NCBI RefSeq assembly: GCF_001439685.1
Contig: NZ_JYLH01000017.1
Coordinates: 62,001-126,000 of the forward strand
Direction: 5' to 3'
DNA: 64,000 nucleotides
Source: Pseudomonas libanensis
GTDB lineage: Bacteria; Pseudomonadota; Gammaproteobacteria; Pseudomonadales; Pseudomonadaceae
Part shown: positions 43,629 through 53,313 of the stretch, in pieces
How positions within the stretch are numbered: position 1 is the first letter of the stretch
Layout: every line of letters starts with the position of its first letter
The notes under the pieces: generated by a model
Databases searched by the model: none
The model's input: only the letters and a program-made list of their open reading frames with translations
What the model was told of the DNA's origin: nothing
Position numbers and translations under genes: made by a program

Positions 43629-43719
43629 ATGTGGGAGCTGGCTTGCCTGCGATAGGGTGGAGCAGCAACACTGATGTCGCCTGACACTCCGCTATCGCAG
43701 GCAAGCCAGCACCCACAGT
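43629..43719. repeat. REP doublet (GTGGGAGCTGGCTTGCC type)
   Basis: Inverted pair between the convergent ends of cadR and thyA; the right copy has one change (CAGCACCCAC). Confidence 0.9.
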
Positions 43720-43737
43720 TTCTTCCCGCAACAGGCT

Positions 43738-44571
43738 TTAGATCGCCACTTCTGCCTTGATGCTTGGATCCGCGTCATAGCCCACGATTTCAAAGTCTTC
43801 GAACTTGTAGTCGTAGATCGACGCAGGCTTACGCTTGATCACCAGCTCCGGCAGTTTTTTCGGCGTACGCGCCAACTGGGTCTGGATCTGTTCCATGTGG
43901 TTGCTGTAGGCGTGGGTGTCGCCGGTGGTGACGATGATCTCGTGGGGGATCAGGTCGCACTGCTGGGCCAGCATGTGGGTCAGCAACGCCAGCGCGGCGG
44001 TGTTGTACGGCAGGCCCAGGAACACGTCGGAGCTGCGGATATACAGCTGCATCGACAGATGACCGTCATGCACGAACGCCTGGTACAGCAGGTGGCACGG
44101 CGGCAGGGCTTGCTTGCCATTGCGTGCGTTTTCCTGGGGACTCTGGGTTTCGTCCGGCAGGTATTCGACGTTCCAGCCGTGGAACAGGATGCGCCGGCTG
44201 TTGGGGTTGGTCTTGAGCGTGTGCACCATGTAGTCGATCTGGTTGATCGTGCCGCCATCCTTGGTGGGCCAGGCGGTCCACTGCTCGCCGTAGACCGGGC
44301 CCAGGTCGCCGTCTTCGGTGGCCCACTCATCCCAGATTTTCACACCGTTTTCGTTGAGCCACTTGATGTTGGTGTTGCCGCTCAACATCCAGATCAGTTC
44401 GTTGGCGATGCTTTTGAAGTGCAGCTTCTTGGTGGTCAGCAGCGGGAAGCCGTCGGCCAGGTTATGCCGATACTGACGCGCAAACACAGCCTTGGTGCCG
44501 GTGCCCGTGCGGTCGCCCTTGGTCAGGCCATTGGTCACGACGTCGTGCAGCAGTTCGAGATATTGCTTCAT
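43738..44571 (-). CDS. thyA: Thymidylate synthase
   Basis: A 277-residue enzyme that methylates dUMP to dTMP using methylene-tetrahydrofolate. Visible blocks are GDRTGTGT, TTKKLHFKSI, ELIWMLSGNTN, the catalytic Cys in PPCHLLYQAFV, and GLPYNTAALALLTHMLAQQC. The start at 44571 (MKQYLELL) gives the family length. It is immediately downstream of lgt (58 bases), the usual lgt-thyA operon. Confidence 0.98.
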   Translation of the reverse strand: MKQYLELLHDVVTNGLTKGDRTGTGTKAVFARQYRHNLADGFPLLTTKKLHFKSIANELIWMLSGNTNIKWLNENGVKIWDEWATEDGDLGPVYGEQWTAWPTKDGGTINQIDYMVHTLKTNPNSRRILFHGWNVEYLPDETQSPQENARNGKQALPPCHLLYQAFVHDGHLSMQLYIRSSDVFLGLPYNTAALALLTHMLAQQCDLIPHEIIVTTGDTHAYSNHMEQIQTQLARTPKKLPELVIKRKPASIYDYKFEDFEIVGYDADPSIKAEVAI

Positions 44572-44629
44572 GTGGTTACCCGTATCGTTGAAGCCGCGGC
44601 CCTTCAAGCAAGGGCCACGGCATTCGAAT

Positions 44630-45442
44630 TTAAAGCGCGGCGTTCTTCAGCGGCTGCGGGCGATTGTACGCCCACCAGAGCATGCCCAGGCCCGCGAGGA
44701 TCATCGGCAGGCTGAGGACCTGACCCATGGTCAGCCAGCCCCACGCCAGGTAGCCCAACTGCGCATCCGGTACCCGTACGAATTCGACGATAAAGCGGAA
44801 GATCCCATAGAACAGCGCAAACATGCCCGACACAGCCATGGTCGGGCGTGGCTTGCGCGAGAAGATATAGAGAATAAGGAACAGTGCCACACCCTCCAAC
44901 GCGAACTGGTAGAGCTGCGACGGGTGGCGCGGCAGCTGCGCCGGATCGCTGAACGGCGGGAACACCATCGCCCACGGCACGTCAGTCGGCTTGCCCCACA
45001 GCTCGGCGTTGATAAAGTTACCAATGCGCCCAGCGCCCAGGCCGATCGGCACAAACGGTGCGACGAAGTCCATCAGCTGGAAGAACGACTTGCCATTACG
45101 GCGGCCAAACCACCAGGCGGCGATCATCACGCCGATAAACCCGCCATGGAAGGCCATGCCACCTTTCCACACTTCGAAGATCAGCGTCGGATTGGCGATA
45201 TAGGCCGACAAATCGTAGAACAGCACATACCCCAGGCGCCCGCCGACGATCACCCCCATCGACATCCAGAACACCATGTCGGAGAGCTTCTCCTTGGTCC
45301 AGGTCGGGTCGAACCGGTTCAGGCGCCGGGAAGCCAGCAGCCAGGCACCGCCGATGCCGATCAGGTACATCAGCCCGTACCAGTGGATTTTCAGCGGACC
45401 GATGGCCAGGGCCACCGGGTCGATCTGCGGGTAAGGCAGCAT
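44630..45442 (-). CDS. lgt: Prolipoprotein diacylglyceryl transferase
   Basis: A 270-residue seven-helix inner-membrane enzyme that transfers diacylglycerol from phosphatidylglycerol to the lipobox Cys of prolipoproteins. It has the Lgt signature GAGRIGNFINAELWG, the essential HGG in MAFHGGFIGVM and the N-terminal IHWYGLMYLIG. It is upstream of thyA on the same strand. The lipoprotein with lipobox at about 13.4 kb would be one of its substrates. Confidence 0.97.
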   Translation of the reverse strand: MLPYPQIDPVALAIGPLKIHWYGLMYLIGIGGAWLLASRRLNRFDPTWTKEKLSDMVFWMSMGVIVGGRLGYVLFYDLSAYIANPTLIFEVWKGGMAFHGGFIGVMIAAWWFGRRNGKSFFQLMDFVAPFVPIGLGAGRIGNFINAELWGKPTDVPWAMVFPPFSDPAQLPRHPSQLYQFALEGVALFLILYIFSRKPRPTMAVSGMFALFYGIFRFIVEFVRVPDAQLGYLAWGWLTMGQVLSLPMILAGLGMLWWAYNRPQPLKNAAL

Positions 45443-45659
45443 TGCGACTCCTCGTTAAAACATTTAGTCATGACGCACCGGACCATGCCGAGGTGCGATT
45501 AAGCCTGCGTTACAGCGCCGATATCAAATTAAGAAGTTCACATACACACCAAACAGCCCGGCATGTTAACGGATGGAAGGTGCGCGGCCCAACTTCGTTG
45601 CGATGGAACGCTCGCGGTTCTGTGGGTAGAGTTGGGAAAAACACACAAGGGATCTCCCA

Positions 45660-46406
45660 ATGTGCCTGATTGTTTTCGCCTGGCGACCGGGCCATGCCCA
45701 ACCGCTGATCGTCGCGGCCAACCGCGATGAGTTTTACGCCCGCCCCAGCCTGCCGCTGGCCCAATGGCCGGATGCGCCACAGATCTATGCCGGCCGCGAT
45801 CAGGAAGCCGGGGGCACCTGGCTTGGGGTCAACGCTGATGGGCGCTTTGCTGCGTTGACCAATATCCGCGACCCGCACCAGCCACCGGCGCGCAAGTCCC
45901 GTGGTGAATTGGTTGCGCGATTTCTCAGCGGTTCCCTGCCCATTGACGATTATTTAGCCGACGTTAACGGACGCTCGATTGAATATGCCGGGTTTAACCT
46001 GCTGATTGGCACGCGGGATGAGCTGTGGCATTACAACGCCAATGACACCCAGCCTACATTGCTGGCGCCGGGGATCTACGGGCTATCCAATGCCGGGCTG
46101 GATACCCCATGGCCAAAGCTGGTCAAGGCCAAGGCGGCGTTGAGCGCAATGCTGGAGAATCCGCAGCCGGAGGCGTTACTGGAGATTTTGAGCGATACGC
46201 AGACGGTGCCATTTGCTGACCTGCCCGATACCGGCGTGGGGTTGGCTACTGAGAGTCTGCTGTCGAGTGTGTTTATCGCCAGCCCCAGTTATGGGACACG
46301 GGCGAGTACGGCGCTGATTGTGAATGCCGATGGCACGCGCAGGATGCTGGAGCGTAGCTTTGGCCCGCACGGTGGGCGGCTGGGCGAGGTCGAACTGGAA
46401 ATTTGA
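45660..46406 (+). CDS. NRDE/TANGO2 family protein
   Basis: A 248-residue protein with the NRDE motif near the N-terminus (AANRDEFYARPS) and a Cys at position 2 (MCLIVFAW), which is exposed as an N-terminal nucleophile if Met is removed. Other blocks are GGTWLGVN and the C-terminal ERSF-type end. Relatives include eukaryotic TANGO2, linked to haem or lipid trafficking; bacterial function is unsettled. It is convergent with ptsP across a REP doublet. Confidence 0.85.
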   Translation: MCLIVFAWRPGHAQPLIVAANRDEFYARPSLPLAQWPDAPQIYAGRDQEAGGTWLGVNADGRFAALTNIRDPHQPPARKSRGELVARFLSGSLPIDDYLADVNGRSIEYAGFNLLIGTRDELWHYNANDTQPTLLAPGIYGLSNAGLDTPWPKLVKAKAALSAMLENPQPEALLEILSDTQTVPFADLPDTGVGLATESLLSSVFIASPSYGTRASTALIVNADGTRRMLERSFGPHGGRLGEVELEI

Positions 46407-46423
46407 CGGCGACTGGATTGACG

Positions 46424-46490
46424 CCATCGCAGGCAAGCCAGCTCCCACATTTGGAATGCAATCCCCTGTGGGAGCTGGCTTGCCTGCGAT
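46424..46490. repeat. REP doublet (GTGGGAGCTGGCTTGCC type, short centre)
   Basis: Inverted pair with only about 19 bases between halves, between the convergent ends of the NRDE gene and ptsP. Confidence 0.9.
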
Positions 46491-46504
46491 GAAGGCGCCT
46501 CGGT

Positions 46505-48784
46505 CTAGAGGGCCTTGGCCGAAGCCGGGTTGATCATCCGGGTCAGCCCCAGGTTCTTCAGTGCCAACTGCAGCGAGCTGTGGATAACTTGCGGATTGTC
46601 GATGGTCATCAACTCAGCCAGCAAATCCTCGGCCATGCTCAATTCAACCTGGCGCAGCATCCACTTCACTTTCGGCAAGTTGGTGGCGTTCATCGAGAGG
46701 CTGTCAAAGCCCATTGCCATCAACAGCACCGCCGCCGCCGGGTCGCCGGCCATCTCACCGCAGATGCTCACCGGCTTGCCTTCGGCATGGGCATCGCGCA
46801 CCACGTGTTGCAGGGCTTGCAGCACTGCCGGGTGCAGGTAGTCGTAGAGGTCGGCCACCCGTGGGTTGTTACGGTCCACGGCCAGCAGGTACTGGGTCAG
46901 GTCGTTGGAGCCCACCGAGAGGAAATCCACCTGCCGCGCCAGTTCCTTGGCCTGGTACACCGCCGCGGGGATCTCGATCATCACGCCAATCGGCGGCATC
47001 GGCACGTCAGCACCTTCATCGCGCACTTCGCCCCAGGCACGGTGGATCAGGTGCAGGGCCTCTTCCAGCTCATGGGTGCCGGAGATCATCGGCAGCAGGA
47101 TACGCAGGTTGTTCAAACCCTCGCTGGCCTTGAGCATAGCGCGGGTCTGGACGAGGAAGATTTCAGGATGGTCGAGGGTCACGCGAATGCCACGCCAGCC
47201 AAGGAAGGGGTTGTCTTCCTTGATCGGGAAATACGACAGTGACTTGTCGCCGCCAATGTCCAGGCTGCGCATCGTCACCGGTAGCGGGTGGAAGGCCTGA
47301 AGTTGCTCGCGATAAATCGCCAGCTGCTCCTTCTCACTCGGAAAACGCTGGTTGATCATGAACGGCACTTCGGTGCGATACAGCCCTACTCCTTCGGCGC
47401 CACGTTGCTGGGCACGTGCTACATCCGCCAGCAGACCGGTGTTGACCAGCAGCGGTACACGGTGGCCGTCGAGGGTGACGCACGGCAGCTCGCGCAACGA
47501 GTCGAGGCCCTGTGCCAGTTGCTTCTCTTCTTCCACCACTTCGGCGTATTGCTTGCGCAGCACGTCGCTGGGGTTGGTAAACACCTCACCGCGATGCCCG
47601 TCGACGATCATGTCGATGCCGTCGACCTTGGAATACGGCAGGTCCACCAGGCCCATCACCGTCGGGATGCCCATGGCCCGGGCCAGGATCGCGACGTGGG
47701 AGTTACCCGAGCCCAGTACCGAGACCAGGCCCACCAGCTTGCCCTCAGGCACTTCACCGAGCTGGGTGGCCGTCAATTCTTCACTGACCAGGATGGTGTT
47801 ATCGGGGAAGACCATGTTGGTGCTGCGGTCTTCCTGCAGGTACGCCAGCAAGCGGCGCCCGAGGTCGCGCACATCCGAAGCCCGCTCGCGCAGGTAGGCG
47901 TCGTCCATCATTTCGAAGCGGTTGACGTGATCGGTCACCACCTGGCGCAACGCACCCTGGGCCCACTGGCCGGTCTTGATCACGGTCTTGACTTCGTTAC
48001 CCAGGGACGCGTCGTCGAGCATCATCTGGTACACGTCGAACAGCGCACGCTCTTCGGGACGCAGCTGGGTGGCCAGCTTGTTCGACAGGTTGCGCATGTC
48101 GGCGCGCACGCCTTCGAGGGCGGTCTTGAACAGTCTGATTTCAGCGTCGATGTCATCGACGCTCTTGTCCGGCACCACGTCGAGGTCGGCCGGTGGCAGC
48201 ATAACCACTGCCTTGCCCACCGCAGCCCCAGGCGAGCCCGGTACGCCGACGAACTTGGCTTCCTGGATGCCCTTGCCCTGGCGCCCCAGGCCGCGAATCG
48301 AACCGGTGGCCTCGGCGTGGGCGATAACCCCCGCGAGCTGCGCACTCATGGTCACGAGGAAGGCTTCTTCACCTTCGTCGAACTGGCGGCGTTCTTTTTG
48401 CTGGATGACCAACACGCCGACTACGCGGCGGTGGTGGATGATCGGCGCGCCGAGGAACGAGGCGTAGCGCTCTTCACCGGTTTCGGCAAAGTAGCGATAA
48501 CGCGGGTGGTCGGCCGCATGTTCGAGGTTCAGGGGTTCTTCACGCGTCCCCACCAGGCCCACCAGACCTTCATTGGGCGCCATGCTGACCTTGCCGATGG
48601 AGCGCTTGTTCAAGCCCTCCGTGGCCATCAGCACAAAACGGTTGGTCTCTGGGTCCAGCAGGTAAACCGAGCAGACCTGGCTGCCCATGGCTTCCTTGAC
48701 GCGCAACACAATAATCCCCAACGCCGCCTTGAGATCCTTGGCGGAGTTAACTTCCTGGACGATCTTGCGCAGCGTATTGAGCAT
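46505..48784 (-). CDS. ptsP: Phosphoenolpyruvate-protein phosphotransferase PtsP (EI-Ntr)
   Basis: A 759-residue enzyme I of the nitrogen PTS. An N-terminal GAF domain (about 1-160) is followed by the PTS-EI N-terminal domain, the phosphohistidine domain (GSGNSHVAILARAMGIPTVMG, active His) and the PEP-binding TIM barrel (GLYRTEVPFM, SVGSNDLTQYLLAVDRNN and the reactive Cys region VSICGEMAGDP). The GAF domain distinguishes it from sugar-PTS EI and senses glutamine/2-oxoglutarate in relatives. It phosphorylates NPr and then PtsN. It follows rppH by 22 bases on the same strand, the widespread rppH-ptsP operon. Confidence 0.96.
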   Translation of the reverse strand: MLNTLRKIVQEVNSAKDLKAALGIIVLRVKEAMGSQVCSVYLLDPETNRFVLMATEGLNKRSIGKVSMAPNEGLVGLVGTREEPLNLEHAADHPRYRYFAETGEERYASFLGAPIIHHRRVVGVLVIQQKERRQFDEGEEAFLVTMSAQLAGVIAHAEATGSIRGLGRQGKGIQEAKFVGVPGSPGAAVGKAVVMLPPADLDVVPDKSVDDIDAEIRLFKTALEGVRADMRNLSNKLATQLRPEERALFDVYQMMLDDASLGNEVKTVIKTGQWAQGALRQVVTDHVNRFEMMDDAYLRERASDVRDLGRRLLAYLQEDRSTNMVFPDNTILVSEELTATQLGEVPEGKLVGLVSVLGSGNSHVAILARAMGIPTVMGLVDLPYSKVDGIDMIVDGHRGEVFTNPSDVLRKQYAEVVEEEKQLAQGLDSLRELPCVTLDGHRVPLLVNTGLLADVARAQQRGAEGVGLYRTEVPFMINQRFPSEKEQLAIYREQLQAFHPLPVTMRSLDIGGDKSLSYFPIKEDNPFLGWRGIRVTLDHPEIFLVQTRAMLKASEGLNNLRILLPMISGTHELEEALHLIHRAWGEVRDEGADVPMPPIGVMIEIPAAVYQAKELARQVDFLSVGSNDLTQYLLAVDRNNPRVADLYDYLHPAVLQALQHVVRDAHAEGKPVSICGEMAGDPAAAVLLMAMGFDSLSMNATNLPKVKWMLRQVELSMAEDLLAELMTIDNPQVIHSSLQLALKNLGLTRMINPASAKAL

Positions 48785-48806
48785 GGCTCGGGGTCGAACT
48801 CCGTCG

Positions 48807-49286
48807 TCAGTCGCGCGCTAAAAGGCGCGGGGCAAGCTCTTTGAGAGCGCGACGATAAACCTCGCGCTTGAATGTCACCACCTGGCCCAACGGGTACCAA
48901 TAGCTGACCCAGCGCCAGCCATCGAACTCCGGTTTACCGGTCAAATCCATCCGCACCCGCTGCTCATTGGAGATCAGGCGCAAAAGAAACCATTTCTGCT
49001 TCTGGCCGATGCACAGCGGTTGGCTGTGGGTACGCACCAGGCGTTGCGGCAAACGATAACGCAACCAGCCACGGGTACAGGCCAGAATCTGCACATCTTC
49101 ACGCTCAAGGCCGACTTCTTCGTTCAACTCACGGTACAAGGCGTCTTCAGGGGTCTCGTCGGGGTTGATTCCACCTTGAGGAAACTGCCAGGCATCTTGG
49201 TTGATTCGGCGAGCCCATAGCACCTGTCCGGCATCATTCGTAAGAATAATCCCGACATTAGGACGGAAACCATCGGGGTCGATCAC
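48807..49286 (-). CDS. rppH: RNA 5'-pyrophosphohydrolase
   Basis: A 159-residue Nudix hydrolase that removes pyrophosphate from the 5' end of mRNA and so starts decay. The Nudix box is complete (GGINPDETPEDALYRELNEE then VGL). I chose the GTG at 49286 (reading MIDPDGFRPNVG), because RppH proteins begin exactly there and reach 159 residues; the longer frame to 49346 adds non-family residues. It is upstream of ptsP. Confidence 0.95.
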   Translation of the reverse strand: MIDPDGFRPNVGIILTNDAGQVLWARRINQDAWQFPQGGINPDETPEDALYRELNEEVGLEREDVQILACTRGWLRYRLPQRLVRTHSQPLCIGQKQKWFLLRLISNEQRVRMDLTGKPEFDGWRWVSYWYPLGQVVTFKREVYRRALKELAPRLLARD

Positions 49287-49429
49287 GGCAACAACCTCGC
49301 AAACGCATGTCGCCGCATTGTTCCACAAAGGTTGTTCCAGCGGCAACGAGGCTTCTTACCTTATGTGCACTCTTGTGAAAAGACCGTATTCTGGACGCCT
49401 TTTTACAGACTTTTCAGCGAGTAATTGCA

Positions 49430-50086
49430 ATGCGCCTGGCTTTATTCGACTTGGACAACACGCTCCTGGGTGGTGACAGCGATCACGCCTGGGGTGATTA
49501 CCTGTGTGAGCGCGGGTTTCTCGACCCGATCGCCTACAAGGCCCGCAACGATGCGTTCTACCAGGACTACCTGGCCGGCACGCTGAATAATGCCGCCTAC
49601 CTGAACTTCTGCCTGGAAATCCTCGGCCGCACCGAAATGGCCCAGTTGGACGAGTGGCACAACGACTATATGCGCGACTGCATCGAGCCGATCATGCTGC
49701 CCAAGGCGGTGGAACTGCTGGCCAAGCACCGCGCCGCGGGCGACAAGCTGGTGATCATCACCGCCACCAACCGTTTCGTCACTGCGCCAATTGCCGCACG
49801 GCTGGGCGTCGAGACCCTGATCGCCACCGAATGCGAAATGCAGGGCGGCCGCTATACCGGGCGCAGCACCGATGTGCCGTGCTTTCGCGAAGGCAAGGTG
49901 ACGCGCTTGAACCGTTGGCTGGAAGAGACCGGGTACAGCCTGGAAGACAGCTATTTCTATAGCGATTCGATGAATGACTTGCCGTTGCTGGAACAGGTGA
50001 CGCATCCGGTGGCGGTGGATCCGGATCCGAATTTGCGTGCTGAAGCCGAGAAGCGCGGCTGGCCGGTGATTACGCTGCGTAGCTGA
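49430..50086 (+). CDS. HAD-IB family hydrolase (SerB-like)
   Basis: A 218-residue HAD phosphatase. Motif I is LFDLDNTLL with D7 as nucleophile and D9 as acid/base, a helical C1 cap follows, motif II is VIITATNRF, and motif III/IV reads SYFYSDSMNDLPLLEQV. Members of subfamily IB include phosphoserine phosphatase and related small-molecule phosphatases; this one corresponds to the conserved gene next to rppH in pseudomonads. Specific substrate not determinable. It is divergent from rppH. Confidence 0.88.
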   Translation: MRLALFDLDNTLLGGDSDHAWGDYLCERGFLDPIAYKARNDAFYQDYLAGTLNNAAYLNFCLEILGRTEMAQLDEWHNDYMRDCIEPIMLPKAVELLAKHRAAGDKLVIITATNRFVTAPIAARLGVETLIATECEMQGGRYTGRSTDVPCFREGKVTRLNRWLEETGYSLEDSYFYSDSMNDLPLLEQVTHPVAVDPDPNLRAEAEKRGWPVITLRS

Positions 50087-50091
50087 TGGCC

Positions 50092-50177
50092 CTATCGGGG
50101 GCAAGCCCCCTCCCACACTTGACCGAGTTCCAACATGAGAATGTGGTCAAAAATGTGGGAGGGGGCTTGCCCCCGAT
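50092..50177. repeat. REP doublet (GTGGGAGGGGGCTTGCC type)
   Basis: Inverted pair with perfect GGGGGCTTGCCCCC cores on both sides, between the convergent ends of the HAD gene and the DUF2269 gene. Confidence 0.92.
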
Positions 50178-50199
50178 GCAGCCGACGCAGTCTAAAGCC

Positions 50200-50613
50200 C
50201 TAAACCGGCTTCGCGCCCATGAGCCCTGCAATCGCGACAAACCCCACCAGGCTGACCACCGCCAGCACCAGGGTGAAATTCAGGCTGCCGCCCTCGCCTT
50301 TGCGCAGGCGATTAAGCCGCGCCACCAGCCAGAACCAGGCCAGCGCCGCCACGGTGTAGAGGATGCTGGACCCCAGGATCCAGGTTTGCCCCAACGGCCA
50401 GCCGAGCAGGTGCACCAGCCACCAGCCGGTGAAGGGCATGCTCACCAGGCAAATCCCCATCAGCAGCCATACAAATGCCCAGGGGCGCTGCACGGTCGCG
50501 GCCGGGCCGGCACTACGTTTACGCCAGGCCAATACGGCCAGGCCGAGGCCGCTGAGCAGCAGCAATACGGTGGCGGTGATGTGGATAACCTTGAGGGTGG
50601 TCAGCGTTTCCAT
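50200..50613 (-). CDS. DUF2269 family membrane protein
   Basis: A 137-residue integral membrane protein with four predicted helices (about 7-27, 45-65, 78-98 and 113-133). It opens METLTTLKVIHITATVLLLL and resembles the DUF2269 family of unknown function. It is 41 bases downstream of ilvA on the same strand. Confidence 0.75.
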   Translation of the reverse strand: METLTTLKVIHITATVLLLLSGLGLAVLAWRKRSAGPAATVQRPWAFVWLLMGICLVSMPFTGWWLVHLLGWPLGQTWILGSSILYTVAALAWFWLVARLNRLRKGEGGSLNFTLVLAVVSLVGFVAIAGLMGAKPV

Positions 50614-50654
50614 GGTCTCGATTCCTTTAAAGGCCGCTCAGTCAGCGTAGTCGC

Positions 50655-52169
<1,515 letters not shown>

Positions 52170-52306
52170 CGGCAGGCATCTACTTCACGGGTTGGGCAGG
52201 ACCAAGGAGTCTAACCCGGCTTTTGGCCGGGCGACCACACGAATCCCGAGGTTTTGTTGGGTTATACTCGCCGCCCTCGATAATTCCCCGCCGTTCCGGA
52301 GCCCGC

Positions 52307-52978
52307 ATGACCCAGGATCAACTCAAACAGGCAGTGGCCCAGGCCGCTGTCGATTTAATCCTTCCTAAACTCGACGACAAGAGCATCGTCGGTGTCGGCA
52401 CCGGTTCCACCGCCAACTGCTTTATCGACGCACTGGCCCAGCACAAGGGCGCGTTCGATGGCGCAGTCGCCAGCTCCGAAGCCACCGCCGCACGCCTGAA
52501 AGGCCATGGCATTCCGGTGTACGAGCTCAACACCGTGAGCGACCTGGAGTTCTACGTCGATGGCGCCGATGAAAGCGACGAACACCTGAACCTGATCAAG
52601 GGCGGCGGCGCAGCCCTGACCCGCGAGAAAATTGTCGCGGCCGTGGCCAAGACCTTCATCTGCATCGCCGATGCCAGCAAGCTGGTGCCGGTGCTCGGCG
52701 CCTTCCCGTTGCCGGTGGAAGTCATCCCCATGGCCCGCAGCCATGTGGCCCGCGAACTGGTGAAGTTGGGCGGCGACCCGGTGTACCGCGAAGGGGTGTT
52801 GACCGACAACGGCAACATCATCATCGATGTGTTCAATATGCAGATCACCAACCCCGTGGAGTTGGAGACGCAGATCAACGCCATCGTGGGTGTAGTCACC
52901 AACGGCCTGTTCGCGGCGCGCCCGGCCGATGTGTTGCTGCTGGGCACCCCGGAAGGCGTGAAAACCCTAAAGGCCTGA
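52307..52978 (+). CDS. rpiA: Ribose-5-phosphate isomerase A
   Basis: A 223-residue isomerase interconverting ribose-5-phosphate and ribulose-5-phosphate. It shows VGVGTGSTANCFIDAL (phosphate loop), DGADESDEHLNLIKGGGAALTREK (catalytic Asp/Lys/Glu region) and DNGNIIIDV. The start at 52307 (MTQDQLKQ) follows CCGGAG; a -10-like TATACT lies at 52263-52268. The upstream frame to 52223 is not used. Confidence 0.97.
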   Translation: MTQDQLKQAVAQAAVDLILPKLDDKSIVGVGTGSTANCFIDALAQHKGAFDGAVASSEATAARLKGHGIPVYELNTVSDLEFYVDGADESDEHLNLIKGGGAALTREKIVAAVAKTFICIADASKLVPVLGAFPLPVEVIPMARSHVARELVKLGGDPVYREGVLTDNGNIIIDVFNMQITNPVELETQINAIVGVVTNGLFAARPADVLLLGTPEGVKTLKA

Positions 52979-52980
52979 CC

Positions 52981-53073
52981 CTGTGGGAGCCGGGCTTGCC
53001 CGCGATGCAGACGACTCGGTGTATCAATGGATACCGAGGCGATGCCATCGCAGGCAAGCCAGCTCCCACATTT
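52981..53073. repeat. Hybrid REP doublet
   Basis: Left half GTGGGAGCCGGGCTTGCCCG (with an extra base) and right half of the CAGGCAAGCCAGCTCCCAC type. Between tandem rpiA and the autotransporter gene, starting two bases after the rpiA stop. Confidence 0.85.
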
Positions 53074-53313
53074 GTTAGGCGCTCGGCTCTAGAGCGATGT
53101 AACAAAAACGCTACTTTTCGCAGCACTCCTCGCCAAAACCGTGCGCTCGGTCACGGCACGCCAAGTCCCGCCTGGTATCCAATCCGTTACAAATTACAGC
53201 CACGCGACCCACGCGTTTAACAATGCGCCAATTTGCAGCCGCCCACGGAATGAGGCGCGCATTGTGCAAAGGGTCTGGGCTTTGAACATTCCCATCACCT
53301 CAAGGAAGACCTT
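53074..53313 (+). promoter_or_regulatory. Upstream region of the autotransporter gene
   Basis: No gene is supported in these 240 bases, which with the REP doublet make the 335-base gap after rpiA. The region must hold the autotransporter promoter, but I see no confident hexamers. AAGGAAG at 53302-53308 is the ribosome site that supports the GTG start. Confidence 0.4.

Noticed and set aside
47288..48844. 518-codon frame opposite ptsP
   Set aside because: Antisense shadow of ptsP with low-complexity His/Gln/Val composition.
52215..52231. CCCGGC-TTTTG-GCCGGG hairpin upstream of rpiA
   Set aside because: A stable stem but without a T-run in either direction and located between divergent starts; not called a terminator.
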